Assembly: GCA_003554665.1 (NCBI GenBank)
Contig: PWGY01000153.1
Location: 1-29,360, forward strand
Length of the DNA: 29,360 bases
Direction of reading: 5' to 3'
Source: Bacteroidales bacterium
GTDB taxonomy: Bacteria > Bacteroidota > Bacteroidia > Bacteroidales > UBA7960
In this document: one piece after another, positions 16,114 to 26,283 of the stretch
Layout of the letters: each line of letters starts with the position of its first letter
Numbering within the stretch: position 1 is the first letter of the stretch
Translations under genes and position numbers: made by a program
Notes under the pieces: model-generated
The model's database searches: none
What the model saw: the letters and a program-made list of their open reading frames with translations, nothing else
What the model was told of the DNA's origin: nothing

Positions 16114-16608
16114 ATGGATAATAAATCACAACGGCTGCTCGCCATAAAAAAGCTCATCCAGACTCAAAAGATCAGCAGTCAGGAGGAATTATTACGCAAA
16201 TTAAACAAGGAAGGGTTTGACCTCACCCAAGCCACCATTTCCAGAGACTTAAAAGCCCTGCAGGTTGGCAGAAAAGCCGATCCTGAAAAGGGGAGCATTT
16301 TCTCTCTGCCCGATCAGCATCAGTCACTCCAGGAGGCTCCGGGTCCGGATCTTTCATTGCTGACCTCAGCCATTCAGGCCATCCATTTTGCCCAGCAGTT
16401 TGGAATCATCAAAACCCTGCCGGGCTATGCCAATAGCGTGGCAATTGCCATCGATAAGGCCGGCCGTTATGAAATCGTCGGAACCATTGCCGGTGACGAC
16501 ACGATTTTGCTGATTCCCTCAGAAGGAACTGAAAGAAGGGAGGTCAGAAAGGCGCTGATCACAATTTTCCCCGCACTGAAAGATGGCATTTTCTTTCCCT
16601 CAAATTAA
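16114..16608 (+). CDS. argR: Arginine repressor ArgR
   Basis: The 164-residue protein matches ArgR. An N-terminal winged helix (1-68) carries the recognition motif ATISRDLKAL (Ser43-Arg44). The C-terminal domain has GTIAGDDTILLI (123-134), whose paired aspartates Asp128 and Asp129 bind arginine and hold the hexamer together. ArgR senses arginine and represses biosynthetic genes by binding ARG boxes. It is the first gene of the operon, with a strong promoter and an ARG-box-like site directly before its start, so self-repression together with argG, argH and carAB is likely. The gap to argG is 24 bases. Confidence 0.96.
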   Translation: MDNKSQRLLAIKKLIQTQKISSQEELLRKLNKEGFDLTQATISRDLKALQVGRKADPEKGSIFSLPDQHQSLQEAPGPDLSLLTSAIQAIHFAQQFGIIKTLPGYANSVAIAIDKAGRYEIVGTIAGDDTILLIPSEGTERREVRKALITIFPALKDGIFFPSN

Positions 16609-16632
16609 TACAAATCCATAAATCAATTCTTA

Positions 16633-17889
16633 ATGTCTGAAGAACAAAAAAAAGTAGTCCTTGCCTACAGCGGCGGACTGGACACCTCGGTAATATTAAA
16701 ATGGCTCATTGAACAGGGCTACGAAGTAATTGCTTACATCGCAGACGTGGGTCAGCATGACGACTTTGACGAAGCCAGGGAAAAAGCCATCCGGATCGGT
16801 GCCAGTAAAGTAGTGATTGAAGACCTCAAAGAGGAGTTTGTCAGTGACTTTATTTTCCCTGCCATTCAGGCCAGCGCCATTTATGAGAATCGTTACCTCC
16901 TCGGGACAGCCCTCGCCCGGCCGCTGATCGCCAAAGGGCAAATAGCCCTTGCCGGCAGGCTTGGCGCAGGTTATGTTTCTCACGGAGCAACCGGAAAAGG
17001 AAATGACCAGGTTCGGTTTGAACTGACTTATTATGCGCTGAACCCTGAAATTAAAGTACTGGCACCCTGGAAAGATCCCGTCTTCCTGAAAGAGTTCAAG
17101 GGAAGAACGGATATGCTGAACTATGCTTCCGAAAAAAACATTCCGGTAAAGGCCTCATTAAAGAAACCCTACAGTGAAGACGACAACCTTCTACACATCA
17201 GCCACGAAGCAGGCGTACTGGAAGATCCGCGTTACGCCCCCGGAAAAGAAATTCTCTCCCGCATTACCTCCCCGCTGGATGCCCCTGACAAAGCCACCAG
17301 AATTTCCATTGAATTCAAGGACGGAATCCCGGTTAAGGTGATTCATCCTGAGAGAGACATCATCATGGAGGGGCCTCTGAACATATTCTCTTATCTCAAC
17401 AATTTGGGATGCGAAAATGGGATCGGGCTGCTCGACATGGTGGAAAACCGTTTTGTGGGGCTGAAATCAAGAGGTATTTACGAAACCCCCGGGGCAACCA
17501 TTCTGTTTACCGCCCATCTCGACATCGAAGGAATTGCCATGGACCGGGAGGGGCTTCGCTTAAGAAATATGTTGTCGCCCAAATTTGCGGAACTGGTGTA
17601 TAATGGGTTCTGGTACAGCCCTGAGATGGATTTTCTGCGGGCAGCACTCAATAAAAGCCAGGAACTGATTGACGGTGTGGTAGACCTGGATCTGTACAAA
17701 GGCAATGTGATTGTCAGTGGCAGGGAGTCATCCAGTTCATTATACAACCAGGAACTCTCCAGCATGGACATTGAAGGAGGCTTTGACCAGCAAGACAGTG
17801 AAGGATTCATTAAAATCAATGCTGTTCGCCTCATGGCGCATCATGCCATCCTGCAGAAAACCGGTAAGGAAATTATCCCGTCACCCTGA
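16633..17889 (+). CDS. argG: Argininosuccinate synthase
   Basis: ArgG joins citrulline and aspartate, using ATP, to give argininosuccinate: the penultimate step of arginine synthesis, in the cytoplasm. The 418-residue protein has the N-type ATP pyrophosphatase P-loop ([10 protein letters not shown], about 10-19), the substrate motif [15 protein letters not shown] (about 115-129), and the conserved [19 protein letters not shown] region (about 273-291). Length is typical. It sits between argR and argH with short gaps. The citrulline-forming enzymes (a carbamoyltransferase and argB/C/D) are not in the window and must be elsewhere if the pathway is complete. Confidence 0.98.
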   Translation: MSEEQKKVVLAYSGGLDTSVILKWLIEQGYEVIAYIADVGQHDDFDEAREKAIRIGASKVVIEDLKEEFVSDFIFPAIQASAIYENRYLLGTALARPLIAKGQIALAGRLGAGYVSHGATGKGNDQVRFELTYYALNPEIKVLAPWKDPVFLKEFKGRTDMLNYASEKNIPVKASLKKPYSEDDNLLHISHEAGVLEDPRYAPGKEILSRITSPLDAPDKATRISIEFKDGIPVKVIHPERDIIMEGPLNIFSYLNNLGCENGIGLLDMVENRFVGLKSRGIYETPGATILFTAHLDIEGIAMDREGLRLRNMLSPKFAELVYNGFWYSPEMDFLRAALNKSQELIDGVVDLDLYKGNVIVSGRESSSSLYNQELSSMDIEGGFDQQDSEGFIKINAVRLMAHHAILQKTGKEIIPSP

Positions 17890-17900
17890 ATCAAATAGTC

Positions 17901-19241
17901 ATGACAATTTGGGAAAAAGGCAGCAAAACAAAAAAAGAAGTCCTGGATTTTACAGTAGGAAGGGATCATGAATTTGACCAGCAGCTTCTTTGGGCAGACC
18001 TGGCCGGAACCACAGCCCATGCATTGATGCTGAAGAAGGTTGGGCTACTTAAGCCATCTGAGTCAAAAGGCCTGATTGCTAAGCTGAGGGCGCTTTACCA
18101 TGAATGCATGGAAGGCCGGTTAATCATTGGAAAAGAAAATGAAGACGTTCACAGTTTCATTGAAGCAACACTTTCGGAGAAACTCGGCGAAGCAGGTAAA
18201 AGAATTCATGCAGGACGTTCAAGAAATGACCAGATCCTCCTTGCCCTGAGGCTTTTTATGCGACGGGAAATTGGGGACATAATCCGTAAAACTGACGCCC
18301 TGTTCCGGGTGCTGATGCAAAGAAGCGAATCCCACCAGGACCACTTCATGCCGGGATATACCCATATGCAGGCTGCCATGCCATCCAGCTTCGGGCTCTG
18401 GTTCTCCGCATTTGCCGAAAGCCTCACAGATGATTTGCGGGCACTGCATTATTCGTATGAAATGATCAACCAGAATCCGCTGGGTTCCGGAGCAGGTTAC
18501 GGGTCCTCATTTCCCATCGACAGGGAAATGACCACCCGGTTGCTGGGTTTTAACGGGATGAATGTGAATTCAATCTATGCCCAAATGACCCGGGGAAAAG
18601 CAGAAAAGGCGCTGGCCACTGCCATGGGTTCGGTGGCCGCCACTCTTTCCAGGCTCAGTGGTGACGTTTGCCTGTTTTCAGGGGAAAACTTTCAGTTCTT
18701 CAGTATCCCGGAAGATATTACAACGGGATCCAGCATCATGCCCCACAAGCAAAACCCGGATCTGGCAGAAATGATCAGGGGGCACTGCAACCTGATCCAG
18801 CATCTTCCAGTTGAACTCAATGCCTTGACCATCAACCTCCCCACAGGCTATCACCGTGACCTTCAGCTAACCAAGGAAAGACTGCTTCCTGCCATCAACA
18901 CCCTGAAGGAGTGCCTTTCCATGACAACACTTCTGGTAAGTCACATTCAGGTAAATACCCGAATCGCGGAGGATGACAGCTACCGGAAAATTTTCAGTGT
19001 GGAAGAGATCAACCGGCGCGTGATGCAAGGTGTTTCGTTCAGGGAGGCTTACCGGCAGGTTGCTGAAGATATCCGGGCAGAAGACTTTTCCCCTGAACCA
19101 CCCCTCAGGCACACCCATACCGGGAGCACAGGGAATCCTGGCTTTCAGGATATTCGAAAAAAATTCCATGATATGTATTCCCTGATTCCCCTGAAAGAAG
19201 CAGAAAAGTCAATCAGTGAATTAATGAACCCCATCGACTAA
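17901..19241 (+). CDS. argH: Argininosuccinate lyase
   Basis: ArgH splits argininosuccinate into arginine and fumarate, the last step of the pathway. The 446-residue protein is a member of the fumarase/aspartase superfamily. It carries the signature GSSIMPHKQNPDLAE at 276-290 with the catalytic serine in this loop, plus the HAGRSRNDQI (about 102-111) and PGYTHMQ (about 151-157) substrate motifs. Eleven bases separate it from argG and ten from carA, so translation is tightly linked. Family members are about 440-460 residues, so it is full length. Confidence 0.98.
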   Translation: MTIWEKGSKTKKEVLDFTVGRDHEFDQQLLWADLAGTTAHALMLKKVGLLKPSESKGLIAKLRALYHECMEGRLIIGKENEDVHSFIEATLSEKLGEAGKRIHAGRSRNDQILLALRLFMRREIGDIIRKTDALFRVLMQRSESHQDHFMPGYTHMQAAMPSSFGLWFSAFAESLTDDLRALHYSYEMINQNPLGSGAGYGSSFPIDREMTTRLLGFNGMNVNSIYAQMTRGKAEKALATAMGSVAATLSRLSGDVCLFSGENFQFFSIPEDITTGSSIMPHKQNPDLAEMIRGHCNLIQHLPVELNALTINLPTGYHRDLQLTKERLLPAINTLKECLSMTTLLVSHIQVNTRIAEDDSYRKIFSVEEINRRVMQGVSFREAYRQVAEDIRAEDFSPEPPLRHTHTGSTGNPGFQDIRKKFHDMYSLIPLKEAEKSISELMNPID

Positions 19242-19251
19242 ACCAACCTCA

Positions 19252-20331
19252 ATGCATGAACTAAATTCCAAATTGGTGCTGGAAAGCGGGCAATCATTTC
19301 CCGGAAAATCTTTCGGTCATCCCTCGCCGGCCACCGGAGAGGTCGTATTTAACACCGCAATGACTGCCTATCCTGAAAGTCTTACAGACCCCTCTTACTG
19401 CGGACAAATTCTGGTCGCCACTTATCCCCTGGTTGGCAATTACGGCATTCCCGAACCAGCATTGCAAAACGGGCTGATCAGTGGCTTTGAATCAGAAAAG
19501 ATCCACATTCACGGACTGGTCATTACAGATCATTCGGACAAATACAGCCACTGGAGTGCCAGGGAAAGTCTGGGTCAATGGCTGAGCCGGCAAAAGATTC
19601 CTGCGATTCATGGAATCGATACCCGGGCCATAACCAAAATACTGCGCGAACAGGGAAGTATGCGGGGAAAAATTGTGTTGGCCGACCAGGAAACAGAATG
19701 GCCGGAGCCTGTCCAGGAACCATTGGTGGCAAAAGTCAGCGGGAAAGAGATCAGGCACTACGGCAATGGGAAATACCGGATACTGATGGTTGATTGCGGA
19801 GTAAAATTAAACATTATCAGAAGCCTGCTTAATTATGACACCACCATTCGCTGTGTCCCGTGGGATTATGATTATACGGAAGAAACCTATGACGGCCTGG
19901 TCATTTCCAATGGCCCTGGTGATCCGTCATTGTGCCTGCCCGCAATCTCCAACCTCAGGGCAGCCCTGCAGCAACAGGCCCCGGTCTTTGGCATTTGCCT
20001 GGGCAGTCAGCTCATGGCACTTGCTGCAGGGGCACGCACCTACAAACTGAAATATGGCCACCGAAGTCATAACCAGCCGGTAATCTGCCATACCACCAAC
20101 CGTTGTTACATTACCTCACAAAACCACGGGTATGCCGTTGACAGCAACAGCCTGGGTGGAGACTGGGTTCCTTCTTTTTCCAACCTGAATGACCAGAGCT
20201 GCGAAGGAATCAGGCATTGCGACAAACCTTTTTTTGCGACCCAGTTTCACCCTGAAGCCTCCGGCGGACCAACTGATACGGGGTTTTTGTTTGAGGAATT
20301 CATGCGTAAAGTAGCAGATTTCAAATCCTGA
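19252..20331 (+). CDS. carA: Carbamoyl phosphate synthase small (glutaminase) subunit
   Basis: CarA hydrolyses glutamine and channels ammonia to CarB. The 359-residue protein has the CarA-specific N-terminal domain (ATGEVVFNTAMTAYPESLTD at 27-46) and a class I glutamine amidotransferase domain from about 175. The catalytic triad is present: Cys249 in GICLGSQ, His333 and Glu335 in QFHPEA. GICLGSQ differs from the common GICLGHQ by Ser at a non-catalytic position. The gene starts 10 bases after argH and is followed 21 bases later by carB, so both subunits belong to the ArgR operon. Carbamoyl phosphate also feeds pyrimidine synthesis, so control by arginine alone would be notable. Confidence 0.97.
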   Translation: MHELNSKLVLESGQSFPGKSFGHPSPATGEVVFNTAMTAYPESLTDPSYCGQILVATYPLVGNYGIPEPALQNGLISGFESEKIHIHGLVITDHSDKYSHWSARESLGQWLSRQKIPAIHGIDTRAITKILREQGSMRGKIVLADQETEWPEPVQEPLVAKVSGKEIRHYGNGKYRILMVDCGVKLNIIRSLLNYDTTIRCVPWDYDYTEETYDGLVISNGPGDPSLCLPAISNLRAALQQQAPVFGICLGSQLMALAAGARTYKLKYGHRSHNQPVICHTTNRCYITSQNHGYAVDSNSLGGDWVPSFSNLNDQSCEGIRHCDKPFFATQFHPEASGGPTDTGFLFEEFMRKVADFKS

Positions 20332-20352
20332 TCATTATTCAAAACAGTCAAC

Positions 20353-23300
20353 ATGCCAGCAACTCAAATGAACAATACCACAGGAAAAATCCTCGTGCTG
20401 GGCTCGGGAGCCCTGAAGATAGGCGAAGCCGGAGAGTTTGACTATTCCGGTTCACAGGCGCTGAAAGCCCTCAGGGAAGAAGGGGCTGAAACCATACTGA
20501 TCAATCCCAACATTGCCACGGTGCAAACCTCTGAAGGGATCGCAGACAAAGTCTATTTTCTGCCGGTAACACCTACTTTTGTGGAAGAAGTGATCAAAAA
20601 AGAAAAACCCCGGGGGATCATGCTTGCATTCGGCGGTCAGACCGCGCTGAACTGTGGCATCGAACTGTACCGGTCAGGTGTATTGCAGCGCGAACAGGTT
20701 GAGGTGCTTGGAACACCTGTGGAGGCCATTCAGGCCACTGAAGACCGGGATATTTTCACCAGCCGGCTTAAGGAGATCGGTGTAAAAACAGCAAGAAGCC
20801 TGGCGGCCTCCACCATGGAGGAAGCATTTTCTTCAGCCCGGGAAATCGGATTCCCGGTCATTGTCAGGGCAGCTTATGCCCTTGGGGGAATGGGCAGCGG
20901 GTTTGCAGCCAATGAAGAAGAACTGACTTCTCTCTGTCAGAACGCTTTTGCCTACGCACCCCAGGTGTTGATCGAAGAATCCCTCAAAGGGTGGAAAGAA
21001 ATCGAATATGAAGTGGTCAGGGATCGCTACGACAATTGCATTACCGTGTGCAATATGGAAAACATGGATCCCCTGGGGATCCACACGGGAGAAAGCATTG
21101 TGGTGGCCCCCTCACAGACCCTGTCCAACGACGAATATCATTACCTGCGTGAACTTTCCATTAAAATTATCCGCCATATCGGGGTGGTGGGTGAATGCAA
21201 TGTACAATTTGCACTGGATCCCGGGTCAATGGATTACAGGGTCATTGAAGTCAATGCCAGGCTTTCCCGCTCCAGTGCCCTGGCTTCAAAGGCCACGGGC
21301 TACCCCCTTGCCCATGTGGCAGCGAAACTGGGCCTGGGTTATGGATTGCATGAACTGAAGAACAGTGTCACAAAAACCACCACCGCTTTTTTTGAACCAG
21401 CAATGGATTATGTGGTTTGCAAAATCCCCCGCTGGGACCTGGGAAAATTTCAGGGAGTGACCAGAGAGATCGGCAGCAGTATGAAAAGCGTGGGTGAAGT
21501 GATGGCCATCGGGCGAACTTTTGAAGAGGCCATCCAGAAAGGTCTGAGAATGATCGGGCAGGGCACACACGGATTTGTGGGCAACAGCGACATCCATTTT
21601 GACGACGTCAAGGCTGCCCTCCGGCATCCGACCGACATGCGCATTTATGCCATTGAGGCGGCCCTGGACAAGGGCCTGAGCCTTAAGGAGATACAACAGC
21701 TTACCCGGATCGACATGTGGTTTCTGGAAAAACTCCTAAGGATACATCACCTTAAGGGCCTGCTTGAAAAATACAGGCAGTTGGAGGAAGTCCCCGACAA
21801 CCTGTTGCGGGAAGCCAAGGTCCGCGGATTTTCCGATTTTCAGATTGTCCGGCTGGTACTTCAATCTGAAAACCACCTAATTGAAGATCACATCCGGCAA
21901 CTTCGCCAGATCAGGAAGACAAAGGGAATCGTGCCCTATGTCAAGCAAATCGACACCATGGCAGCTGAGTACCCTGCGCAGACCAATTATCTGTACCTGA
22001 CCTACGCCGGCAACGAACATGATACAGAATTCCCCGATGACCGGCAATCAGTGGTAGTACTCGGATCCGGGGCATACCGCATCGGAAGCAGTGTAGAATT
22101 TGACTGGTGCGGGGTCAACGCCCTGAAAACCATTTCAGATGAAGGGTTTCGCGCAGTCATGATCAATTATAACCCGGAAACCGTAAGCACTGATTATGAT
22201 GTGTGTCACCGGTTGTATTTTGACGAATTATCACTGGAAAGGGTGCTGGACATACTGGAGCTGGAAAACCCGGTTGGAACCATTGTGGCTACCGGGGGGC
22301 AGATACCGAATAACCTGGCCATGCGCCTGCATAATTACGATATGCCGGTACTTGGAACCTCTCCCCTTTCCATAGACCGTGCAGAAAACCGTCACAAATT
22401 CTCCGAAATGCTCGATACCCTTGGCATCGATCAGCCACGGTGGAAAGAACTCTCCAATATAAAAGACATTGAGGGATTTGCCGACAACGTGGGATTTCCC
22501 TTGCTGATCAGGCCATCGTATGTATTGTCGGGGGCTGCAATGAATATCGTTTCCAACAGGGAGGAGCTGCATCACTTCCTCACCCTGGCCACGAAAGTCT
22601 CCAAACAATATCCTGTTGTAGTATCAGAATTCATTGAAGAGGCCAAAGAGATAGAAATAGATGCAGTGGCAGAGAAAGGAGAAATCCTGACCTATGCATT
22701 GTCAGAACACATTGAATTTGCCGGAGTACATTCGGGCGATGCCACAATGGTGTTGCCCCCACAAAAGATCTATTTTGAAACAATCCGGCGAATCAAGAAA
22801 ATCAGTGAGGCCATTGCAAGGGAGTTGAACATAACCGGACCGTTCAACATGCAACTGCTTGCCAGAGACAATCAGGTCAAAGTGATTGAATGCAACCTCA
22901 GGGCATCCCGGAGCTTTCCTTTTGCCTCAAAGGTTCTTCACTATAATCTGATCGAAATGGCCACAAAAGTCATGCTGGGAAAAAGTACTGAAAAACCACG
23001 GCATTCAATTTTTGAAATTGACCACCTGGGGGTTAAGGCCCCCCAGTTCAGTTTTTCCCGCCTGGCAAAAGCAGACCCGGTCCTGGGGGTCGAAATGGCA
23101 TCCACAGGGGAAGTGGGGTGTCTTGCTGATTCATACTATGAGGGAGTTCTTAAGGCCATGCTGTCAGTCGGCTACACCATTCCGAAGCGTAATATTCTGC
23201 TCAGCACAGGGCCGATGCGCTCAAAAGTCGAACTCATCAACAGCTGCAAATTACTGGTAAAAAACAATTACAACCTTTTTGCCACCAAAGGCACTGCACG

Positions 23301-23595
23301 CTTTCTTGAACTAAACGGTATTGCTTCAACCACACTCCACTGGCCCGATGAAGATGATAAACCCAATGTAAAAGATTATCTTCGCGAAAACTACATTGAC
23401 CTGGTGGTAAACATCCCTAAAGACCACACCCGCAGTGAACTTTCCAACGATTACTCCATCCGGAGAAGCGCCATAGACTTCAATATCCCCCTGATTACCA
23501 ACGCCAGGCTGGCAAGTGCATTTATTTACGCATTCTGTCAGCTCAACTCAGCAGACCTGAAAATAAAAAGCTGGGACTCCTATCATTCATTATGA
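20353..23595 (+). CDS. carB: Carbamoyl phosphate synthase large subunit
   Basis: CarB makes carbamoyl phosphate from bicarbonate, ammonia supplied by CarA, and two ATP. The 1080-residue protein has the usual duplicated layout. The first ATP-grasp half is at about 10-405 (LVLGSGALKIGEAGEFDYSG near the start), then an oligomerisation region. The second ATP-grasp half runs from about 565 (VVVLGSGAYRIGSSVEFDW), and an MGS-like allosteric domain from about 945 (NILLSTGPMRSKVELI, then NYNLFATKGTARFL). No key motif appears missing. An alternative start at Met6 is possible. It is last in the arg operon; the rpsO promoter begins about 20 bases after its stop, and no terminator hairpin was seen between them. 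Confidence 0.98.
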   Translation: MPATQMNNTTGKILVLGSGALKIGEAGEFDYSGSQALKALREEGAETILINPNIATVQTSEGIADKVYFLPVTPTFVEEVIKKEKPRGIMLAFGGQTALNCGIELYRSGVLQREQVEVLGTPVEAIQATEDRDIFTSRLKEIGVKTARSLAASTMEEAFSSAREIGFPVIVRAAYALGGMGSGFAANEEELTSLCQNAFAYAPQVLIEESLKGWKEIEYEVVRDRYDNCITVCNMENMDPLGIHTGESIVVAPSQTLSNDEYHYLRELSIKIIRHIGVVGECNVQFALDPGSMDYRVIEVNARLSRSSALASKATGYPLAHVAAKLGLGYGLHELKNSVTKTTTAFFEPAMDYVVCKIPRWDLGKFQGVTREIGSSMKSVGEVMAIGRTFEEAIQKGLRMIGQGTHGFVGNSDIHFDDVKAALRHPTDMRIYAIEAALDKGLSLKEIQQLTRIDMWFLEKLLRIHHLKGLLEKYRQLEEVPDNLLREAKVRGFSDFQIVRLVLQSENHLIEDHIRQLRQIRKTKGIVPYVKQIDTMAAEYPAQTNYLYLTYAGNEHDTEFPDDRQSVVVLGSGAYRIGSSVEFDWCGVNALKTISDEGFRAVMINYNPETVSTDYDVCHRLYFDELSLERVLDILELENPVGTIVATGGQIPNNLAMRLHNYDMPVLGTSPLSIDRAENRHKFSEMLDTLGIDQPRWKELSNIKDIEGFADNVGFPLLIRPSYVLSGAAMNIVSNREELHHFLTLATKVSKQYPVVVSEFIEEAKEIEIDAVAEKGEILTYALSEHIEFAGVHSGDATMVLPPQKIYFETIRRIKKISEAIARELNITGPFNMQLLARDNQVKVIECNLRASRSFPFASKVLHYNLIEMATKVMLGKSTEKPRHSIFEIDHLGVKAPQFSFSRLAKADPVLGVEMASTGEVGCLADSYYEGVLKAMLSVGYTIPKRNILLSTGPMRSKVELINSCKLLVKNNYNLFATKGTARFLELNGIASTTLHWPDEDDKPNVKDYLRENYIDLVVNIPKDHTRSELSNDYSIRRSAIDFNIPLITNARLASAFIYAFCQLNSADLKIKSWDSYHSL

Positions 23596-23612
23596 AATAA
23601 TCCTTCAAAATG

Positions 23613-23643
23613 TTTGTCATACTAAAAAAACTTTGTAATTTCG
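23613..23643 (+). promoter_or_regulatory. rpsO promoter
   Basis: TTTG at 23613-23616, exactly 19 bases, then TAATTTCG at 23636-23643. One base differs from the -7 consensus. The spacing equals that of the arg operon promoter. The leader to rpsO would be about 50 bases. Confidence 0.6.
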
Positions 23644-23697
23644 CAGGCCTTAAAGAAGGAACACAAAAAACGAACAAAAAATAAATCATTCAAGATC

Positions 23698-23967
23698 ATG
23701 TATTTAAGTCCGGAAATCAAGAAGAACATTTTTAAGGAGCATGGAGGTGACGAAGCAAACACAGGGTCTCCCGAAAGCCAGATTGCATTGTTCACTCACC
23801 GCATTGATCACCTGACCAAGCACTTGAAAGCGAATAAGAAAGACATCAACACCCGGAGATCATTGATTTTGCTCGTCGGCAAAAGACGCAAGCTTCTTAA
23901 CTACCTAAAAAACAATGAGATCGATCGCTACCGGGCGATTATCAAGAAGCTCAACATCAGAAAATAA
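23698..23967 (+). CDS. rpsO: 30S ribosomal protein S15
   Basis: The 89-residue protein has the exact length and motifs of S15 (NTGSPESQIALFTHRI, then HLKANKKDINTRRSLILLVG and RRKLLNYLK). S15 binds the central domain of 16S rRNA and is a primary assembly protein of the small subunit. It is directly upstream of pnp, as in many bacteria, with a strong terminator between them. In E. coli S15 represses its own mRNA; no matching leader structure was recognised here. Confidence 0.98.
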   Translation: MYLSPEIKKNIFKEHGGDEANTGSPESQIALFTHRIDHLTKHLKANKKDINTRRSLILLVGKRRKLLNYLKNNEIDRYRAIIKKLNIRK

Positions 23968-23977
23968 TTAATTTTTC

Positions 23978-24015
23978 AAAAAAACAGGCAATTTGTTACA
24001 ATTGCCTGTTTTTTT
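23978..24015 (+). terminator. Rho-independent terminator after rpsO
   Basis: The arms AACAGGCAATT and AATTGCCTGTT enclose a 6-base loop, with an A run before and a T run after, so it could work on both strands. It starts about 10 bases past the rpsO stop and lies in the rpsO-pnp gap. pnp must therefore use read-through or an unrecognised promoter. Confidence 0.93.
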
Positions 24016-24064
24016 ATATAAACATCTAGTTGACAAACATATCTAAGAAGAAAGACGAAATCAG

Positions 24065-26206
24065 ATGAGTACACCAAATGGAATTCAGAAGAAGATCGAT
24101 TTGGGTGATGGAAAAGTAATCACCCTTGAAACAGGAAAACTTGCAAAACAAGCTGACGGTGCCGTTGTGGTAAGCATGGGAGACACCATGCTGCTGGCTA
24201 CCGTAGTCGCCAAATCAGAAATTAAGGAGGGACAATCATTCCTCCCCCTTTCAGTGGACTACCAGGAAAAATACGCGGCTGCCGGCCGTTTCCCCGGGGG
24301 GTTCTTTAAGCGGGAAGCCCGGCCCTCAGAGCATGAAATTTTAATTTCCCGCCTGGTTGACAGGGCACTCCGCCCCATGTTCCCGGACTTTTATCAGGCA
24401 GAAACCCAGGTGCTTATATCACTGATATCAGCAGGAAAAGATACCTTGCCGGACGCCCTGGCAGGCCTGGCTGCTTCCGCCGCACTGACAGTTTCAGACA
24501 TCCCTTTCGATGGCCCCATTTCTGAGGTAAGGGTTGCCCGTATCGACGGACAATTCAGTGTAAACCCAGGCATGACAGAGCTGGAATCAGCAGACATCAA
24601 CATGATCATTGCAGGCACACTGGACAATATCGTTATGGTGGAAGGCGAGATGCAGGAAGTCTCCGAAAAAGAGATGCTTGAAGCCATCGAAAAAGGACAT
24701 GAAGCCATAAAGCTTCAGTGCCAGGCCCAGTTGGATCTGGCCAAAGAAGTCTCCGGCTCACAGCCCAAGCGTGAGTATCCGCCGGTTGAAACGGATGAAG
24801 AACTTCACAACCAAATGCATGAGGAGCTGTATCAAAAGCTCTACGATGTAACAGCACGAACCATTACGGATAAAAAGGAGCGCAGAAATGCCTATGACGA
24901 AGTCCTGACATCATTCACTGAGAGCCTTCCGGAAGAAACACTGGAGGAAAAAGCCGAACTCATAAAATCCTATTTCGGGGAGATTCAGAAAAAGGCCATC
25001 CGCAATTACGTACTTGACAACAATACCCGGATCGACGGACGGAAACCGAATGAGATCAGGCCAATCTGGACGGAAACAGACTACCTCCCTGCAGCTCACG
25101 GATCAGCCATTTTCACCAGGGGAGAAACCCAGTCGCTGACCACCGTCACCCTTGGAACCAAGCTTGACGAACAAACCATTGACGGAGCTGTAATTGAAGG
25201 GAAGAGTAAGTTTTTACTTCACTACAACTTCCCTCCTTTCAGTACCGGAGAGGTAAAAATGATGAGAGGGACCAGCAGAAGAGAGATCGGGCATGGAAAC
25301 CTTGCCATGCGCGCGCTTCGTCCTATATTACCCAACGGCAATGACAACCCCTATACCATCCGGATCGTATCCGACATTCTTGAATCCAACGGTTCCTCTT
25401 CAATGGCCACAGTGTGTGCGGGAACCATGGCATTGATGGATGCAGGGGTAAAAATCAGCAAACCAGTATCGGGTATCGCCATGGGAATGATTGCAGACCC
25501 TGAAACGGGTAAATATGCAGTCCTGTCCGATATCCTTGGGGATGAAGATCACCTGGGTGACATGGACTTTAAAGTGACCGGAACCACCAAAGGTATCACA
25601 GCCTGCCAGATGGACATTAAAATTGACGGGTTGAAATACGAGGTACTGGAAGAGGCTTTGAATCAAGCCAAAGAAGGGAGATTGCACATTCTGCAGGAAA
25701 TGGAGAAAACTGTTTCCGAACCCAGGTCTGATTATAAGCCCCATGTTCCGCGAATCGTCAAGCTCACTGTACCCAAAGAGTTTATCGGCGCCATCATTGG
25801 TCCCGGCGGAAAAGTCATTCAGGAGCTGCAAAAAGAGAGCGGCAGCACCATTGTGGTTGAAGAAGTCGGAGAATACGGTGTGGTGGATATTGTGTCAGAA
25901 GACAAAAGTTCGATCGATTACGTGGTTGACCGAATCAAGGGAATCATTGCCGTACCGGAGATCGGACAGGTGTACCAGGGAACAGTCAAAAGCATTGTAC
26001 CCTTTGGAATGTTCATAGAGATTCTTCCCGGCAAAGAAGGTCTCCTCCATATCAGCGAGATCGAATGGAGAAGACTGGAGAAAGTGGAAGACAGCGGTTT
26101 CAAGGTAGGAGATGAGATTGAGGTGAAGCTGCTTGACGTGGATAAAAAAACAGGCAAGCTGAAGTTGTCGCGCAAAGCGCTTCTTCCAAGGGAGAACAAA
26201 CGCTAG
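24065..26206 (+). CDS. pnp: Polyribonucleotide nucleotidyltransferase (PNPase)
   Basis: PNPase degrades RNA 3-prime to 5-prime with phosphate and acts in mRNA turnover. The 713-residue protein has two RNase PH-like domains (about 10-145 and 320-545) joined by a helical domain. A KH domain follows at about 565-625 ([16 protein letters not shown]), then an S1 domain at about 633-705 ([19 protein letters not shown]). The second core carries the phosphate-binding [10 protein letters not shown] and the active-site segment [15 protein letters not shown]; Asp489 and Asp495 there appear equivalent to E. coli Asp486 and Asp492. Full length. It follows rpsO and the terminator; rpoD starts 77 bases downstream. 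Confidence 0.98.
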   Translation: MSTPNGIQKKIDLGDGKVITLETGKLAKQADGAVVVSMGDTMLLATVVAKSEIKEGQSFLPLSVDYQEKYAAAGRFPGGFFKREARPSEHEILISRLVDRALRPMFPDFYQAETQVLISLISAGKDTLPDALAGLAASAALTVSDIPFDGPISEVRVARIDGQFSVNPGMTELESADINMIIAGTLDNIVMVEGEMQEVSEKEMLEAIEKGHEAIKLQCQAQLDLAKEVSGSQPKREYPPVETDEELHNQMHEELYQKLYDVTARTITDKKERRNAYDEVLTSFTESLPEETLEEKAELIKSYFGEIQKKAIRNYVLDNNTRIDGRKPNEIRPIWTETDYLPAAHGSAIFTRGETQSLTTVTLGTKLDEQTIDGAVIEGKSKFLLHYNFPPFSTGEVKMMRGTSRREIGHGNLAMRALRPILPNGNDNPYTIRIVSDILESNGSSSMATVCAGTMALMDAGVKISKPVSGIAMGMIADPETGKYAVLSDILGDEDHLGDMDFKVTGTTKGITACQMDIKIDGLKYEVLEEALNQAKEGRLHILQEMEKTVSEPRSDYKPHVPRIVKLTVPKEFIGAIIGPGGKVIQELQKESGSTIVVEEVGEYGVVDIVSEDKSSIDYVVDRIKGIIAVPEIGQVYQGTVKSIVPFGMFIEILPGKEGLLHISEIEWRRLEKVEDSGFKVGDEIEVKLLDVDKKTGKLKLSRKALLPRENKR

Positions 26207-26249
26207 GACTCCCATCTGTTTTTTCCTGCGACGTTTGAGGATTAAAAGG

Positions 26250-26257
26250 TATATTTA
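26250..26257 (+). promoter_or_regulatory. Possible -7 element for rpoD
   Basis: TATATTTA, one base from TAnnTTTG, lies 26 bases before the rpoD start. There is no TTG at the -33 distance, and read-through from pnp is equally possible. Confidence 0.3.
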
Positions 26258-26283
26258 CATCCGTTTACCTATCGGTTCAGTCT

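Noticed and set aside
24030..24035. Sigma70-like -35 box TTGACA upstream of pnp
   Set aside because: No TATAAT-like -10 at the right spacing, and this organism appears to use the Bacteroidota promoter type.
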